Of a stretch of DNA of 64,000 bases, positions 1 to 11,342 are shown in pieces. Location of the stretch: positions 62,001-126,000 of the forward strand of contig JAJNNY010000022.1 of NCBI GenBank assembly GCA_022453515.1, given 5' to 3'. The stretch comes from Astrocystis sublimbata (taxonomy: Eukaryota > Ascomycota > Sordariomycetes > Xylariales > Xylariaceae). The notes under the pieces were generated by a model, which was not told where the DNA came from, searched no databases, and saw nothing but the letters and a program-made list of their open reading frames with translations. The position numbers and the translations under genes are program-made. Each line of letters starts with the position of its first letter. Position 1 is the first letter of the stretch.

Positions 1-189
1 TGATTCCAGTTTACTTGCTCCTACGTACATAGTCCTGATCTATCCATCACAGCCTGCCTCTTCCACCATTTCATTGTCTTCAAGGTTATCGTCTGCCATT
101 GCCATTGCCACCCCTCCGCAAAGCGGCATCGTCATCCCCGTTCCGTCGCCGTGCGCGGCTGCGATGCAACCATTGCCGCCACCGTCACC
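1..189. other. Upstream region of the Ecm14 gene
   Basis: This is the left edge of the window. It is pyrimidine-rich in its second half, as is usual for the 5' untranslated region of a fungal gene. No other gene or motif is apparent. Confidence 0.5.
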
Positions 190-2024
190 ATGCGCCTACT
201 CCTCCGTCCCGCCTCACTCTTCCACCCAGTAACCTTCCTCCTCCTATGCCTAGCATGCATCAACCTTGCCAGCGCCTTGCGCATCCCCGGCCTCCCTCCA
301 ATCCGGAGTCAAAGCGTAAGGAACCGCCCAATCCAAGGTCCAAGCCAACCCCAGACCACATCGTCACCCCGCTCCTTCTTCCGCCGTCTATTCGACCACC
401 TCCCATCAACCTCGTCCTTCCGAGCGTCCGAGGGCGACAGCCTGACGCGCTGGGTCGGCGATCGGCCGAAGCTCATCGAGACCCTGAGGGACTACGACGA
501 CCAGGTCGTCATCCGCTTCAACATCTCGCAGCCCCAACATGAGGCCGCCCTGCGCACCGTCGTCGACCGCATGCTTCTCGATGTCTGGGCCTTCGCGGAC
601 AATCATGTCGACGTGCGCATCCCGAGCCGCCGCGTGCGCTTCCTGACCCGCGCCCTGCCCTCGTCCCTGCGCGAGAACCACTCCATCCTCGTCCCGGACC
701 TCGCCCGTGCCGCCGCCGCCACCTACCCCTCCCGCTCGAGTCTGGCCTATGCGCATCAGCTGTACGATCGCGGCACCGCGTCCGCGTCCAACGGCCAGCC
801 CAAGAAGAACGACGTCGTCGATGTGTACTTCCAGGACTACCAGCCCTATTCCGTCATGGTCGCCTGGATGCGCCTGATCGGCTCCATGTTCCAAGGCCGC
901 GGCCTGGTCGAGATGATCAGTATCGGCAAGTCCTACGAGGGCCGCGACATCCCCGCTCTGCGCGTGGGCCTACGGCCCGAAGGGCGAGTCTCCGAGCACC
1001 CGCGAGAGGTCGTCCTCGTTACCGGCGGCTCGCACGCCCGGGAGTGGATCGCCACCAGCTCCGTCAACTACGCCGCCTGGTCCTTCATCCAATCCGCCGA
1101 CACCGACCCCATGGTGAAGCACATACTCGAGCACTTCGACCTCGTCTTCGTGCCGAGCCTGAACCCGGACGGCTACGAGTACACGTGGGAGGTCGACCGG
1201 CTCTGGCGCAAGTCGCGCCAGCGCACCAAGATGGCCTACTGTCCCGGCTACGACCTCGACCACTCCTTCCCCTACCAGTGGGACGCCATCGAGCACCAGA
1301 GCGAGCCCTGCTCCGAGAGCTACGGCGGTGACGAGCCCTTCCAGGCCGTCGAGGCCGCCCAGCTGGCCGACTGGGCGCGGAATGAGACGGAGCACGGCGC
1401 CAAGTTCGTCGGATACCTCGACCTGCACTCGTACTCGCAGCAGATCCTCGTGCCCTACTCCTTCTCCTGCGCCGTCGAGCCGCCCAACATGGAGAATCTC
1501 CAAGAGGTCGCCATGAACCTGGGCAAGCACATGCGACTCTCCAATGGTGAGTTATATACTGTGGCCTCAGCGTGCCAAGGCGCCGTATTGGGCTCGGCCG
1601 GCCCGCTCGTCGAGGCGAGAGGAGGGTCCGCGATTGATTATTTCTACCACGAGTTTGGCGCGCATTACAGCTATCAGATCAAGCTGAGAGACACGGGAAG
1701 CTATGGCTTCTTGCTGCCGAATGATAACATCATACCTGCGGGCAAGGAGATTTACGAAGCGATGAAATACTTGGGTGACTTTTGTGAGTTGTCCCATCAA
1801 TATGTCGCTCATGCCCAACCCCGCCGCTGAGCTACTTACTCAGACACCCATTGCTGACTTGCTCCATCACAGTGCTTGGAAACAACGGCCACGAATGGAA
1901 GGAGAAGTCCCCGCCTGCTGGCGAGGAAGAGGCGCAGGAGCCGATCGTCAACGATACCGACGAACCAATGAAAGAGCTCCGTAGACGGCAGCGGAGGAAT
2001 CTACATAGTGATGAGACCATCTAA
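190..2024 (+). CDS. ECM14: Ecm14-type M14 metallocarboxypeptidase-like protein (catalytic Glu replaced by Lys)
   Basis: The model has two exons, 190-1783 and 1873-2024, with an 89-nt intron (GTGAGT...CACAG), and encodes 581 aa. The start is the first in-frame ATG and begins a signal peptide (MRLLLRPASLF, then a hydrophobic stretch to about residue 30). A propeptide-like region is followed by the M14 domain from about residue 220. The zinc ligands are kept (H282 and E285 in SHAREW, H413 in LDLHSY), as is the NPDGYEYTW substrate motif. In active carboxypeptidases the general-base Glu lies in a [FT]ELRDTG motif; here the motif reads IKLRDTG, so that position is K498. This Glu-to-Lys change is the known mark of the Ecm14 pseudopeptidases, secreted or vacuolar proteins linked genetically to the cell wall. 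The exon 2 join restores GDFLLGNNGHEW, a typical Ecm14 C-terminus. An apparent donor at about 1546 is not used, because the reading frame through it is conserved. Confidence 0.93.
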
Positions 2025-3208
2025 GATACCAAATAGTTTCTTTAAACTTGAATAATAATGATATTGCCTACGATTTACTGTGTCATGTATGGTACTGAAA
2101 GTATACCTTGGCTTTAGCAGTTTGGGGTTTTGGTTCCATGCACATATTGTCATGAGATTATATGATCAACGTCTCGTTTGCTCGGCACCAGCTTCAGGCT
2201 AGAAACTACACACTATGCATCCGCCTATCAGCCATCTACCAACTAGATATTAGATTTGAGTAGGTAAGTTAACACACAAAGTCCATCCAGTGCTAAATGC
2301 CTGATTTTAGCTCCAAAGTCCGAGGTAATGCTTCAACGTACAAGTTAACCTAGCCTTCCATCTCATCTATTATGGGCACTGATTCTAATTAGTTTTTTCC
2401 ATTTCGGGAAATTGTAGTTTTCTAAAGGGGAAGCTAGCTGCCTCGCCAGCTTCTAGCTTACGTAGTCGGTAGGTCCCTAAGGGACTCATGGTAGGACGGG
2501 ATCTTGCTCATGAAGATGGAACGTGTGGCTGGCTGAGGAGCATGATTGAGTAGGGCTACTGAACGATTCTAGGAGACCCTGGAATACTATATGAGATTGG
2601 TGGGAATGAGCAGTTCGCAAGCGTTTATATACCTACCTAGGTATGTATGGGTCGATGGAATGGGTGGGAAAAGAAAAGAAAAGAAAAGAAAATGAGAAGT
2701 TAGAAAACGGCGAAATCATTTCCAGCAACTTGTCCTCCAGTTTCCGGGTCGATTCGTAGTCATTTGTGCACCATAATGGCGGAAGGATATATGAACAATT
2801 AACAGCTAGCTCACAGATATGAGGGGGGGAGATGGGAGGTAGCAGCAATAAAGCATAGCATCTTCGCGACCCCACCACATGCATCCGTGCGAATGGATTC
2901 TTATCTGCCTTTCTCAATCAATTGGGTTCAAAATATTGCTTTCAATGTAGAAGACGGTTTATCCCTGAAGATCTCATTTTTACATCTGGTGCCTCTTGCG
3001 AGCGAGAATACTTGTTCATTTTCAATTCAGCTTGCTCTTCCCCCTCCTCTCACCCCTCTTTTGAGTCTTCAGTGTTTCTTTCTAGAGCGAGACCGGCGGA
3101 GGCGGCAATTTGACAGCAGATACTGACTGTAGCGAACCAAGACGGAAATTAAAGGCGTTGCTCGATTGCATACCTAGGAACCTACCTACCTAGTTTCAAG
3201 TTGCAACC
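2025..3208. other. Intergenic region, tandem + genes
   Basis: This stretch holds the 3' end of the Ecm14 gene and the upstream region of the oxidoreductase gene. It contains an AAAAG microsatellite, one copy of the palindrome TACCTAGGTA (2634-2643) and several near-copies around 3170-3195. The only ORFs are short and lack splice or family support. No gene seen. Confidence 0.6.
2669..2692. repeat. (AAAAG)n microsatellite
   Basis: About five tandem copies of AAAAG lie in intergenic DNA. It is a simple repeat with no obvious function. Confidence 0.9.
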
Positions 3209-4790
3209 ATGACGACGGCGGCGGCGGCGGCCAAGCCAGATCATTTGGAGAGAACGGCGGCAGAGCCGCGAGATAAGGTGAGTGAGTGAGTGGATGAGCA
3301 GTACACTGTAGCGCACACCTAGGAATTCAATTGTGAACGGAGATTTGAGTTGCAAGGAGGGGATGTACGCTCAAAGAGATAAGATGGGACAAAATAAGTA
3401 AGTTTGATGCTAATACGGAATGTCGCAGTCGCTCTACACGGTTGTTATCCAGCACATCGAGGAAGTCAATGACGATACGCGCATCTTCCGCCTCGGAATC
3501 CCGAGGGATTCGCCTGCCATCCGCGTATGTTATGTTCCAATTGCCTTGCTTCCATGAATCGATTTCAGTCAACTGTCAGTCCAGTCAATGCACCAAGATT
3601 TAGCTTCGAGTCTCATCCTAATATGATATGCGTCTCACCAAGCGGGTCACGCCTCAAAGGTAGATGGAAATGAAGCGATGAGACGACCATCTTGTTCTGA
3701 TTCTTGTCCTCACTCCCCTATATTTCCGATTCATCTACTCATCAACCCCCCGCAAACCCACAAACCCAGCCCCAAACCCACTCTAGTAAACCAACCGACC
3801 GACTAACAAGCACCACAACTTGCCGAACAAAAGTTCCTCCCAGGCCAATGGCTCGACGTATACGTCCCGGACGTCGATAAAGCAGGCGGCTTCACCATCA
3901 CCTCGACGCCCCGCGACGCACGCCTGCCACATCCCCCTCCCCCTCCCGCACCCGACTCACCAGACACAAACACAAGCCCAAGCCTAAGTAAAAGAGGAGG
4001 AGGAGGAGGAGGAGGCCCGTACCTCGAACTCGCCATCCAGAGATCCCCCGACAACCCACCCGCCGCATATCTCTTCGGCTCATCCTCACCACCACCACCA
4101 GCATCGTCCCCCAAATCAGACCTAGACTTACACCCCCTCATCGGCACGGAGCTCCGCGTGCGCATCGGCGGGGGTTTCGTCTTTCCCCCGCCGGGCATCA
4201 ACGTCGGCCGCGGCGCTTCAGGGGGAGGAGGGCTGCGGCGCGTCGTCTTCGTCGCGGGCGGCATGGGCGTGAACCCGTTGGTATCGATGCTCGGGAGCAT
4301 TGCTGCCACCTCCGCCAACGCAGGGCCGCCCGGGTTCGAGGTGGAGTTTCTGTACGCTCTCAAGGATCGCGCAGGGACAGAGGCAGCGAGGGATCTGCTC
4401 TTTGTGGAGAGGATCGCCCGCATCTTCCGCGAGGGCAAGGTGAGGGGGAATTTCCGCCTTTTCTTGACTGGGGGCAAGGGGGAGGAGGAGGATGGAGAAG
4501 TCATCTGTAGTGATGATAATAACGATGGCCATGGGGACGGAGAGGGAGAGGGAGAGGGAGAGGAGGGGGAGAAAAGACAGAAGAAGTATACCATCCCATT
4601 TCACCGCCGCAGATTCACCCTCGACGACGACATCGCCCAAGCCGTGGGCCCCGCGGCCGAGCGCCGCTTCGCAGTTGTCTACGTCTGCGGTGTGCCGACC
4701 ATGACGGACGAGCTTGTCGCTAAGCTCACGGACCGCAAGGATGGCCTCGGCATGGATCCTCACCGTGTCCTGTGCGAGAAGTGGTGGTAA
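3209..4790 (+). CDS. OXNAD1-like FAD/NAD(P)-binding oxidoreductase
   Basis: The model has three exons, 3209-3277, 3429-3524 and 3834-4790, encoding 373 aa. Introns are 151 nt and 309 nt (the second has a CTAAC branch point about 30 nt before its acceptor). The FAD-binding FR-type domain begins SLYTVVIQHIEEV and contains FLPGQWLDVYVP and GGFTITSTP, as in OXNAD1 (oxidoreductase NAD-binding domain-containing protein 1). The NAD-binding part has VFVAGGMGVNPLVSML (nucleotide-binding glycines) and YVCGVPTMTDEL near the C-terminus. Two low-complexity inserts are unusual: a Pro/Gly-rich one of about 60 residues in the FAD domain, and a Glu/Gly/Asp run near 4490-4590 inside the NAD domain. Substrate and compartment are unknown; mammalian OXNAD1 is predicted mitochondrial. 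The acceptor at 3833 is inferred from frame and motif continuity and is the least certain splice site. Confidence 0.85.
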
Positions 4791-5354
4791 GGTAGATAGG
4801 CAGGGCGATCAATAGATGGATGCTCTTGGGACGGGAATTTATAAAAAGATTGAGGATTATTCTATCGTGCCGACGTCGCTTTTCCGTTGCGTAATAAATC
4901 GCCGGCGCAACTTGCGTCGAGCCAGGGCTGTCTGTCAACTTTCAGGTATATGAGAACGAATGATACCACTCACCACCATGCTATGCCCAAATGAAGAAAC
5001 ACACCGAATTGCCATAACAAGACTTGCTTGGTCTGATTTCCACTTTCAACGCTGCTGGGTATGAATGAATATTCGAGGCCTCACATATGCCCGGCTAGCC
5101 ACATGACACAAAATGGACCAGCGATAGGGACTGATGATATCATTTTAATCATATATCGCAGACGCATTATCTACAGCTATCATAAAGACGATTTCACTCC
5201 TTCTCTTTAACGACGCCTTTTAACACGACCTTCAGTGCTTGTGTTCAAGAATCCAACCTGCCGTGACCCCAGACGTGAAAAAATAGCGAGTAACAGGCCC
5301 TGGCAATGAACCGCGACGCTCGTTCGTCTACGTATCATACCCCGCTGATACAGT
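4791..5354. other. Intergenic region between convergent genes
   Basis: These are the 3' untranslated regions of the oxidoreductase gene (+) and the AP-1 gamma gene (-). It is AT-richer than the flanking coding DNA. No further gene seen. Confidence 0.6.
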
Positions 5355-8279
5355 TTATGAGGGTTCCGTCCACTTCACCTGGTCCATCACTGGGCCTGCC
5401 GATGGATGTTTGTAACCAACTCGCAACATCAGACGCAAAGGCTGTAGACCGAGATAGACGAGTCAGTAAATATAATTATACATATAAGACAGCAGCAATC
5501 GAATATTGAGAACAAAGGGGGATATCGATAAGGGATAGTATAGTAGAATTTATGTTTACTTACCCCTTTGCTCCCCAAAATCCTCATCATCTGGGTCGCA
5601 TCGGCACCGGGCGCGATGTTGGTGTTGGAGATACTCAGAAGCTGCAGTTTCTGCGTCTTCGGCACAGCCGCCTGCAGACCGACGTCCGATAACGGCGAAC
5701 CGGAGGAATTCGTGAAACGCGCTGTCACTTGAACCGCACCCTCTGCATTCCTCTGTAGCTGCAAGACCACCTTCAGACCATTCGCATCGTAGCATGGCAG
5801 CTCTGCGGGGCCGGCGGCGGCGGCAGGCTGCTGAGGCGGAGGCGCTCCGAATGCGCTGAGACCGGCACTGGCCGGAGCAGGACTGGGTGTAGAGGGCACA
5901 GGTCCCTGTGAGAAGAGATCCATGATAGATGCATTAGTAGCGGACTGCGGTGGGGGTGGGGAAGTTGCTGGTGATATGCTCCCTCCTAGTATGTCGGCGA
6001 GAAGATCGGTGTTGCTCTGTCCACCGTTCGTGGGCGAGGCTAAGGGGGTTGAAGTACTGTCTCCCATGAGATCCAGTAAGTCCTGGTCTGTCGTAGGTTT
6101 GGCGACAAGCTTCGATTTACGGTTGGCACCCTTCTTGGCCTTCTTCGTCGCCTCACCAAGAACTCGTGACTCTTCCTTAATCTGGGGTGGGGGCATCTTC
6201 TCGAACACGCCACGGCGGATCTCGTCGTACGCGAAAAGATTGCCGTACTCCACTGCTCTCTGCTGAACCTCAACATCCAACGTGCTTTGGTAGTTCTGCA
6301 ATAGCTGCACCACCCGCTGGACTTGAGACCCGTCGGAAAGGCGAGTGCTGAGCTTAATGAGTGCCGTAACGATATACTGGGTTGTAATTTGGGTGCCGTA
6401 GCTGCTGTTCAAGATAGTCGAGAACAAGTCGATGATCTCGTGCTCTTTGACCTCTTGCACCAGCTCTTCTTCTTCATATTGACCTCCCCTCAGCAGGGAG
6501 TCTCCGTATTCTCCAATGCACCAGGCGGCAGCTTGCGTGAGACTCTCCTGGGTGATATCCTTCTTTAAGCTAGTATACAGCTTCTGTACCGCGTACGTTT
6601 GCAGTTCCGGTGTAGTGGCCACGAGACGGACAAAGGAGGCCAGGATGGGTTCCTTGACAAAATTACCGGCGAGTGTTAGTACCCGCAGCATCGTGTCAAC
6701 GTGCCACCGCTTGTTAGGGGAGTAACGATCGGCCGCAATTCCAATTTGACTTGTCATGCTAGGTTTAAATTCGTTGTCGGCGACTTCCAAGAAGGCAAGG
6801 AGCTCGCGAATCAGGACGCGAACATTGCTCTCGTTGATGAGGGTGAAACTCAATTCCAGTGCCCGCCTCCTAATGCTGATATCTGGGTCTCGTAAACAAT
6901 CGAGGATGGTGTTGCGATGCCTCTGGACTGCGTTGGGCTCGATAGCGACAACCTTGATCAGGGTGTTCAGTGCCACATATCGGATGTTGTTGTCCCTGTT
7001 CGATAAGAACTTGCCGAGGATGTTGACACCCAGCACTCTCAGGCCCGAGTCGGCCTCGATGTCGAGGATGGTGCGCACGGCTTCGTAGAGAATCGAGTTG
7101 CCGACGTTCTTGGACGAGTCCGTGTTGGTGGCTACTTGTGCTAAGATGTCGTTGATCTGCTCGGTGCCCTCGGGGTCGCCGCGAACGAGCACGCGAAGGA
7201 GGCGAAGAATCTTGGTCTGCACGAAGGGGTCGGTTATGCCCATGACATCATGCTCTGGGGCATAGCCAGATGTCGCTAGGCCCTTGAGCGTCCTCACGAG
7301 TAGAGGAACAAACTGCTTATACTTCTCGATAACGCCTTCGTCGGTGTCCCCCTCTTCCTCGGCCTCGCACATGCTTGTGACGAGCGTCAGACCGCAAAGA
7401 AGAACGCCATGGTTTCGATCGGACAGGAGCTGGGTGGCCTTTTCGACAAAGTGTTCTTGTAGTTCGGGCACCTTCCTGCAGATCCGCATAGCGCAGAGGG
7501 CGGCCTTGCGGCGGATATAGGGGTTGGCGGTAGATAATAAGTTTTCGATTTCGGGGAACAGATCTCGAGACATGTCGATCGAGGCAATGTTGCCGAGGGT
7601 GCAAAGAGCGAGGCCGACGACATATTGGTTCGAGTGGCCTAGATCACTACAGACGGAGGGAGTCAGTTGCCAGTCGTCGGCTGCGCGGCTGGGGAGGGTT
7701 GGGGAGCGGCGGAGTATACTTTTTGAGAGAGTTGGTGACGAGGGTGAGGACGCTCTGCTTCTCGTCCAGCAGCAGACTGGTGGCGAGATGTCCCAGGCGC
7801 TTGTCGGCAAAGCGCCCCGAGGCGAGTAAGGTTATGCATTCTATCTGGCCGAAATGGGTCTTCTCGCCGAGGGTGAAGAGGTACAGCAGCTTCGCGACGT
7901 TGTTCCGCCTATGCTCATCGTCAGTCAGTAGTCAGCCGGTAGTTCCAAGGGGCTGGCATGTGTTGGTTGGAGTATGTGTTCGTGATGCGCACCTCACGTT
8001 GGGGTCGTGGCTCTCCTCGCGAAAGCTGGCTCGAATGGCGGCGCTCTCCTTCTGGATGACGGCACGCTCGTCGGCAATGGTCTTGGTGGCGCGCACATTA
8101 CGGATGAATTGTTTCACTGCAATAGCCTCGAGTTAGCCCGAGACAAGGAGGGTTCGGGAGCACGAGAGCAGGACAGCCGCAGCGAGGGTTGGGAGGGTTG
8201 GGCGACGACTGCCTCCTGTTCTCGGCATCGAGTCACTTGGCTCTCTCTCTCTCTCCCTGGCCGGCTTACAAGAACTCAT
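5355..8279 (-). CDS. APL4: AP-1 complex subunit gamma (gamma-adaptin)
   Basis: The model has five exons on the minus strand, 8270-8279, 7993-8116, 7720-7908, 5564-7646 and 5355-5441, all joining in frame to give 830 aa. It begins MSSLKQFIRNVRATKTIADERAVIQ, the classic gamma-adaptin start, of which exon 1 supplies only 10 nt. The adaptin N-terminal alpha-solenoid covers roughly residues 5-590 (NVRRNNVAKLLYLFTLGE, DLGHSNQYVVGLALCTLGN). A Lys-rich then Pro/Ala/Ser-rich hinge follows (about 590-715) with DLLDLMGD, close to a clathrin-box motif. The gamma-ear runs from LPCYDANGLKVVLQ to the end. Exon 5 replaces the intronic read-through with PLRLMLRVGYKHPSAGP and a final VKWTEPS, as expected for the ear. 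The product is the large subunit of the AP-1 coat adaptor, sorting cargo at the trans-Golgi network and endosomes with clathrin; clathrin light chain is encoded at 44463-45304. Confidence 0.96.
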
Positions 8280-9122
8280 GATGGCGACAGAGGCGAGCCC
8301 CCAAACGGGCCGTCTGCAGGTGTATGACCAGAATTCGATTCACGATGTATTGAGCGAGACGGTAGTGGGTTGGTTACCGGTATGGTGTTATCGCCGTAGA
8401 TGATGTCGTCGCCTGCTATTATCATCGAGGTTCCAAGGACCAAGGACCAAGAACCGTGGGGCATCGAATGTCGGTGTTGGCTCGCTGGCTGGCCTTGTTG
8501 CACGTCGTCAGCCCGCTGAGCCTGGGTGGGCCACTAGTAACCCCTACGTAGGCACCTACTTGAACTACCCCTACCTAATCTACAGTAGTGCGGTACAGTG
8601 CCTGCGGACATGAAGGCTAGGAGGAGGTACATACCTACGAGTGCCTATCTTTGTCGGATTTGGTAGCTGCGGTACCAGCCTTACTAGGTACCCTCTTCAG
8701 GTAAATACAGTACAGAAACTGTTATATGACTGTGCTCCACTTGAAGGCTTTCAGAAGCCATCTCCAGATCTCAAGTGCCCAGTGCTCACCAAGCCGGCTC
8801 TCGCTGTGCCACATGCAGGTACGGGTGAGAGCTGTCATCCCCTATTCGTGCTTAGCTGCCTGCCTATAGGCAACTTGCAGTATCTGGAGATAACAGTCAG
8901 ACCGTATGCAGTTTAAGGAACGAATACCTATATCCTTTAGCTGTCCACTTGAGTACCTAATTCCTATAACATCATCCGAGGTCTCGATGGGCTGAATGAG
9001 CAACTTATATCAGGTCTATAAATTGTTTCAAGGGTTACCTACATTTGTTCATTCCGAGAGGGCAGGTATTGCGTCTTTATATATAATTAACTAAGTGATC
9101 TATCTATAACGTGTGCTTTATA

Positions 9123-9371
9123 TCATCTACCTCCTAATGCAAGTGCACGCACTTGCGCATTTGAGTTGATTTGATTATATAATAGGTAAGCAGCAGCATA
9201 ACTCTTCCACGTGTTCTGAACTCCTACGGAGTTCATTGTACTAGGTAGCGAGATGTTGCCATCCTTGTCAACCGTGCCGCCGGGCGAATTGATGCCGACT
9301 GATGTCGACTGACCACCCACGACCTCGGACACTTTTCGCATTGGCAGCATGACGCTAGCCGCGCTGGCCAT
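9123..9371 (-). CDS. Small ORF of doubtful status (82 aa)
   Basis: An ATG at 9371 in a favourable context (AAGATGG) opens 82 codons beginning MASAASVMLPMRKVSEVVGG and ending ALALGGR. The peptide is Ser/Gly/Val-rich with no recognised domain. Its first half lies in a GC-rich patch that contrasts with its AT-rich surroundings, and other frames of the same patch are also open, so the frame may be a by-product of composition. It could be a small gene, the last exon of a longer one, or a relic. I do not recognise it. Confidence 0.2.
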   Translation of the reverse strand: MASAASVMLPMRKVSEVVGGQSTSVGINSPGGTVDKDGNISLPSTMNSVGVQNTWKSYAAAYLLYNQINSNAQVRALALGGR

Positions 9372-9757
9372 CTTGATTTGTGTGCACTCGGGGCGGTATT
9401 GGGCCGTCGATGCCCACTTCGACCCTCAGCGCGGATGTCCGTCCTGCCCGCCCTGCCCGCGAAGACATCTTGGGGTTTCGACGACGGGGCCCCTTTGCCC
9501 GCCGTTGCTTCCTGTCTCGCCTGTTTTGGCCCCGACGGGCGCAAGTCCGTCAAATCGCATTACTAATACGGAGCGACGATGCAGTCGACGAACCCTGGCT
9601 GCGCTGGCATCTGGGTCTCTGCAATGCAGGTGATGGGTGTATGGAATTATTCAGTTGTGGTCCTGCCTAGTCCGATTCAAGATTTCCCTAGCTTGACTCG
9701 GCCGATAAGATCTTCGTTTCGATTCGAAACACAGACCCAAACCTGACACTTGTCCCA

Positions 9758-9765
9758 TATATAAG
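9758..9765 (+). promoter_or_regulatory. TATA-like element of the MAPEG gene
   Basis: TATATAAG lies 192 nt before the start codon at 9950, followed by a CA- and CT-rich leader. Spacing suggests transcription starting near 9790-9850. This is inferred from sequence only. Confidence 0.4.
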
Positions 9766-9949
9766 CACATGGAATATTGGATGGCAAAAAGCAAAAGCCG
9801 TTCTCCCACACTTCTCTTATTTCAGCATTAAGTCTCAACTTTGATTTTTATCTCAGGTACACTACTCACACACACTCACTCACACAAACCGCTCTCATCA
9901 AATTAAATCACCTACACACATAATTACATATATACCACATACATTCGTC

Positions 9950-10800
9950 ATGTCTCTGGTTTTCGAAGTACCAAAGGAGTACGGGTAAGTCATCAAAGAA
10001 TAAAACAAGTAGAGCCTCACTCACGTAACACTACATATACCCACCCACATCCTTTGTCATCACTTGGCTGCTTCCAATCACCATCTCGACTACCTATGAC
10101 AATGTCCCAATATAGCAGTCCAACTGCACCACCATACATACCATAGTTACCGAGCCTCATCTCAGTCAAACTCACTCAACCTCCATCTCCAACTCACCTT
10201 AACCTCCAACCCAACTCAATGCCCCCATTGCACATATCTATCTCTCTCTCAATTGACCTCCCTACCTCCCTACCTCCCTACCTCCCTACCTCCCAAGTAC
10301 TTACTTCCTTACTTACTTACCTTACTTACTTACCTTACTTACTTACCTTACTTACTTTACTAACCCACCCACCCCTCCCCTCCAGCTACATCCTCGCCAT
10401 CGCCACCTCGACCCTCTTCATCAACACCTACCACAAGCTCACCGTGTCCATCGCGCGCGGCAAGGCCGGCATCGCCTACCCCACCCCCTACGCCACCGCC
10501 GAGCAGGCCGCCAAGGACCCCGCCTGCATGAAGTTCAACCTGACCCAGCGCGCCCACGGCAACTTCGGCGAGAACCTCGCCCCCTTCCTGACCTCCCTGC
10601 TCGTCGCCGGCCTCGGCTACCCCACCCAGGCCTTCTACGCCGGCACCGCCTGGGTCGTCGGCAGGGCCGCCTACGCCTACGCCTACCCCAACTTCGGTCC
10701 CAAGGGCCGACTGCCGGGCTACGTCGTCTCCCAGGCCGGAAAGGCCGCGCTGACCATCATGTCGGTTATGACGGTGTGGGGCATGGTGCAGAGCGCTTAA
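9950..10800 (+). CDS. MAPEG family protein, microsomal glutathione S-transferase 3-like
   Basis: The model has two exons, 9950-9984 and 10386-10800, joined at a split Gly codon to give 149 aa. It begins MSLVFEVPKEYGYILAIATSTLF. The family signature is visible as FNLTQRAHGNFGENLAPFL, matching the RAHxNxxE motif of MGST3-type MAPEG enzymes. Hydrophobic segments at about residues 12-30, 70-95 and 122-147 fit the four-helix membrane fold. Such proteins use glutathione in conjugation or peroxide reduction in the endoplasmic reticulum or mitochondrial outer membrane. The single intron is long for this genome (401 nt) and carries TACCTCCC- and TTAC-type repeats. Exon 2 is strongly GC-rich in third positions, suggesting high expression. 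Confidence 0.92.
10256..10360. repeat. Simple repeats inside the MAPEG intron
   Basis: Four to five tandem copies of an 8-bp unit (CTACCTCC) are followed by a long run of TTAC units. The tract lies just before the acceptor at 10385 and acts as an extended pyrimidine-rich stretch. Confidence 0.85.
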
Positions 10801-11342
10801 ATCTGAGTCGGGGCTTACCCGCCTCTCTTCCTTTCCTCTCCGGGGTGGCGGGGAGAAGTGAGCGTGTACGAGTATTGATAACTGCATCGGATATCCAAAA
10901 CAGAATACATCACATACATTTCATTTCATTCCATACGCATGTTGATTGATCATCCAGAGTTTTTGTGCCACGGCTGAAACATGGCTGCGCTTATGTGCTG
11001 TGTACTTGAAGCTTTGTGGCTTGTATAAGTGAAAATTTCATGAGCAGTACTCATGGAACTATCGGCAAGTACACAGATCCCATTTTCATCGCCTTCGGCA
11101 TTTGCTTCCCGTTTGAACCAGCATTGAAACCCCATAACTGAACAAAGCTGCATACGAATGACCTCCTATAAATCCCTTCGGACACCTTGCTTTTCGATAT
11201 CTCAATGACATGGATTGTACACGACAAAACAAAATTCACAATTCGTCCGCCTTCCTGGCCCTCTCCGTCCTGGCCACCACGGCAGGCTGACTCCTACAAA
11301 TTGGCCAGCATAAACTGAATCGATCGCTCTTCAGCAGCACTG
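10801..11342. other. Intergenic region between convergent genes
   Basis: These are the 3' regions of the MAPEG gene (+) and the unknown 610-aa gene (-). Nothing else is seen. Confidence 0.6.

Larger units (their letters stand above)
8280..9949. other. Intergenic region between divergent AP-1 gamma and MAPEG genes
   Basis: This 1.7-kb gap contains AT-rich DNA (about 8920-9220) next to a sharply GC-rich patch (about 9280-9600) with overlapping short ORFs on both strands. A TATA-like element lies at 9758-9765, followed by a CA- and CT-rich leader to the MAPEG start codon. No gene can be supported with confidence; see the small ORF at 9123-9371. Confidence 0.5.

Noticed and set aside
970..1530. 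186-codon antisense ORF over Ecm14
   Set aside because: It is a shadow of the GC-rich coding strand. Val/Gly/Leu-rich composition and no splice context or family features.
1546..1575. Possible intron in Ecm14 (GTGAGT...CAG)
   Set aside because: The frame through it reads LSNGELYTVASACQGAVLGSAG, which is the expected conserved segment. Its length (about 24-31 nt) is too short for an intron.
4218..4763. 181-codon antisense ORF over the oxidoreductase gene
   Set aside because: It overlaps the conserved NAD-binding domain on the other strand and contains a Leu/Ser run that mirrors the GAGGGA repeat.
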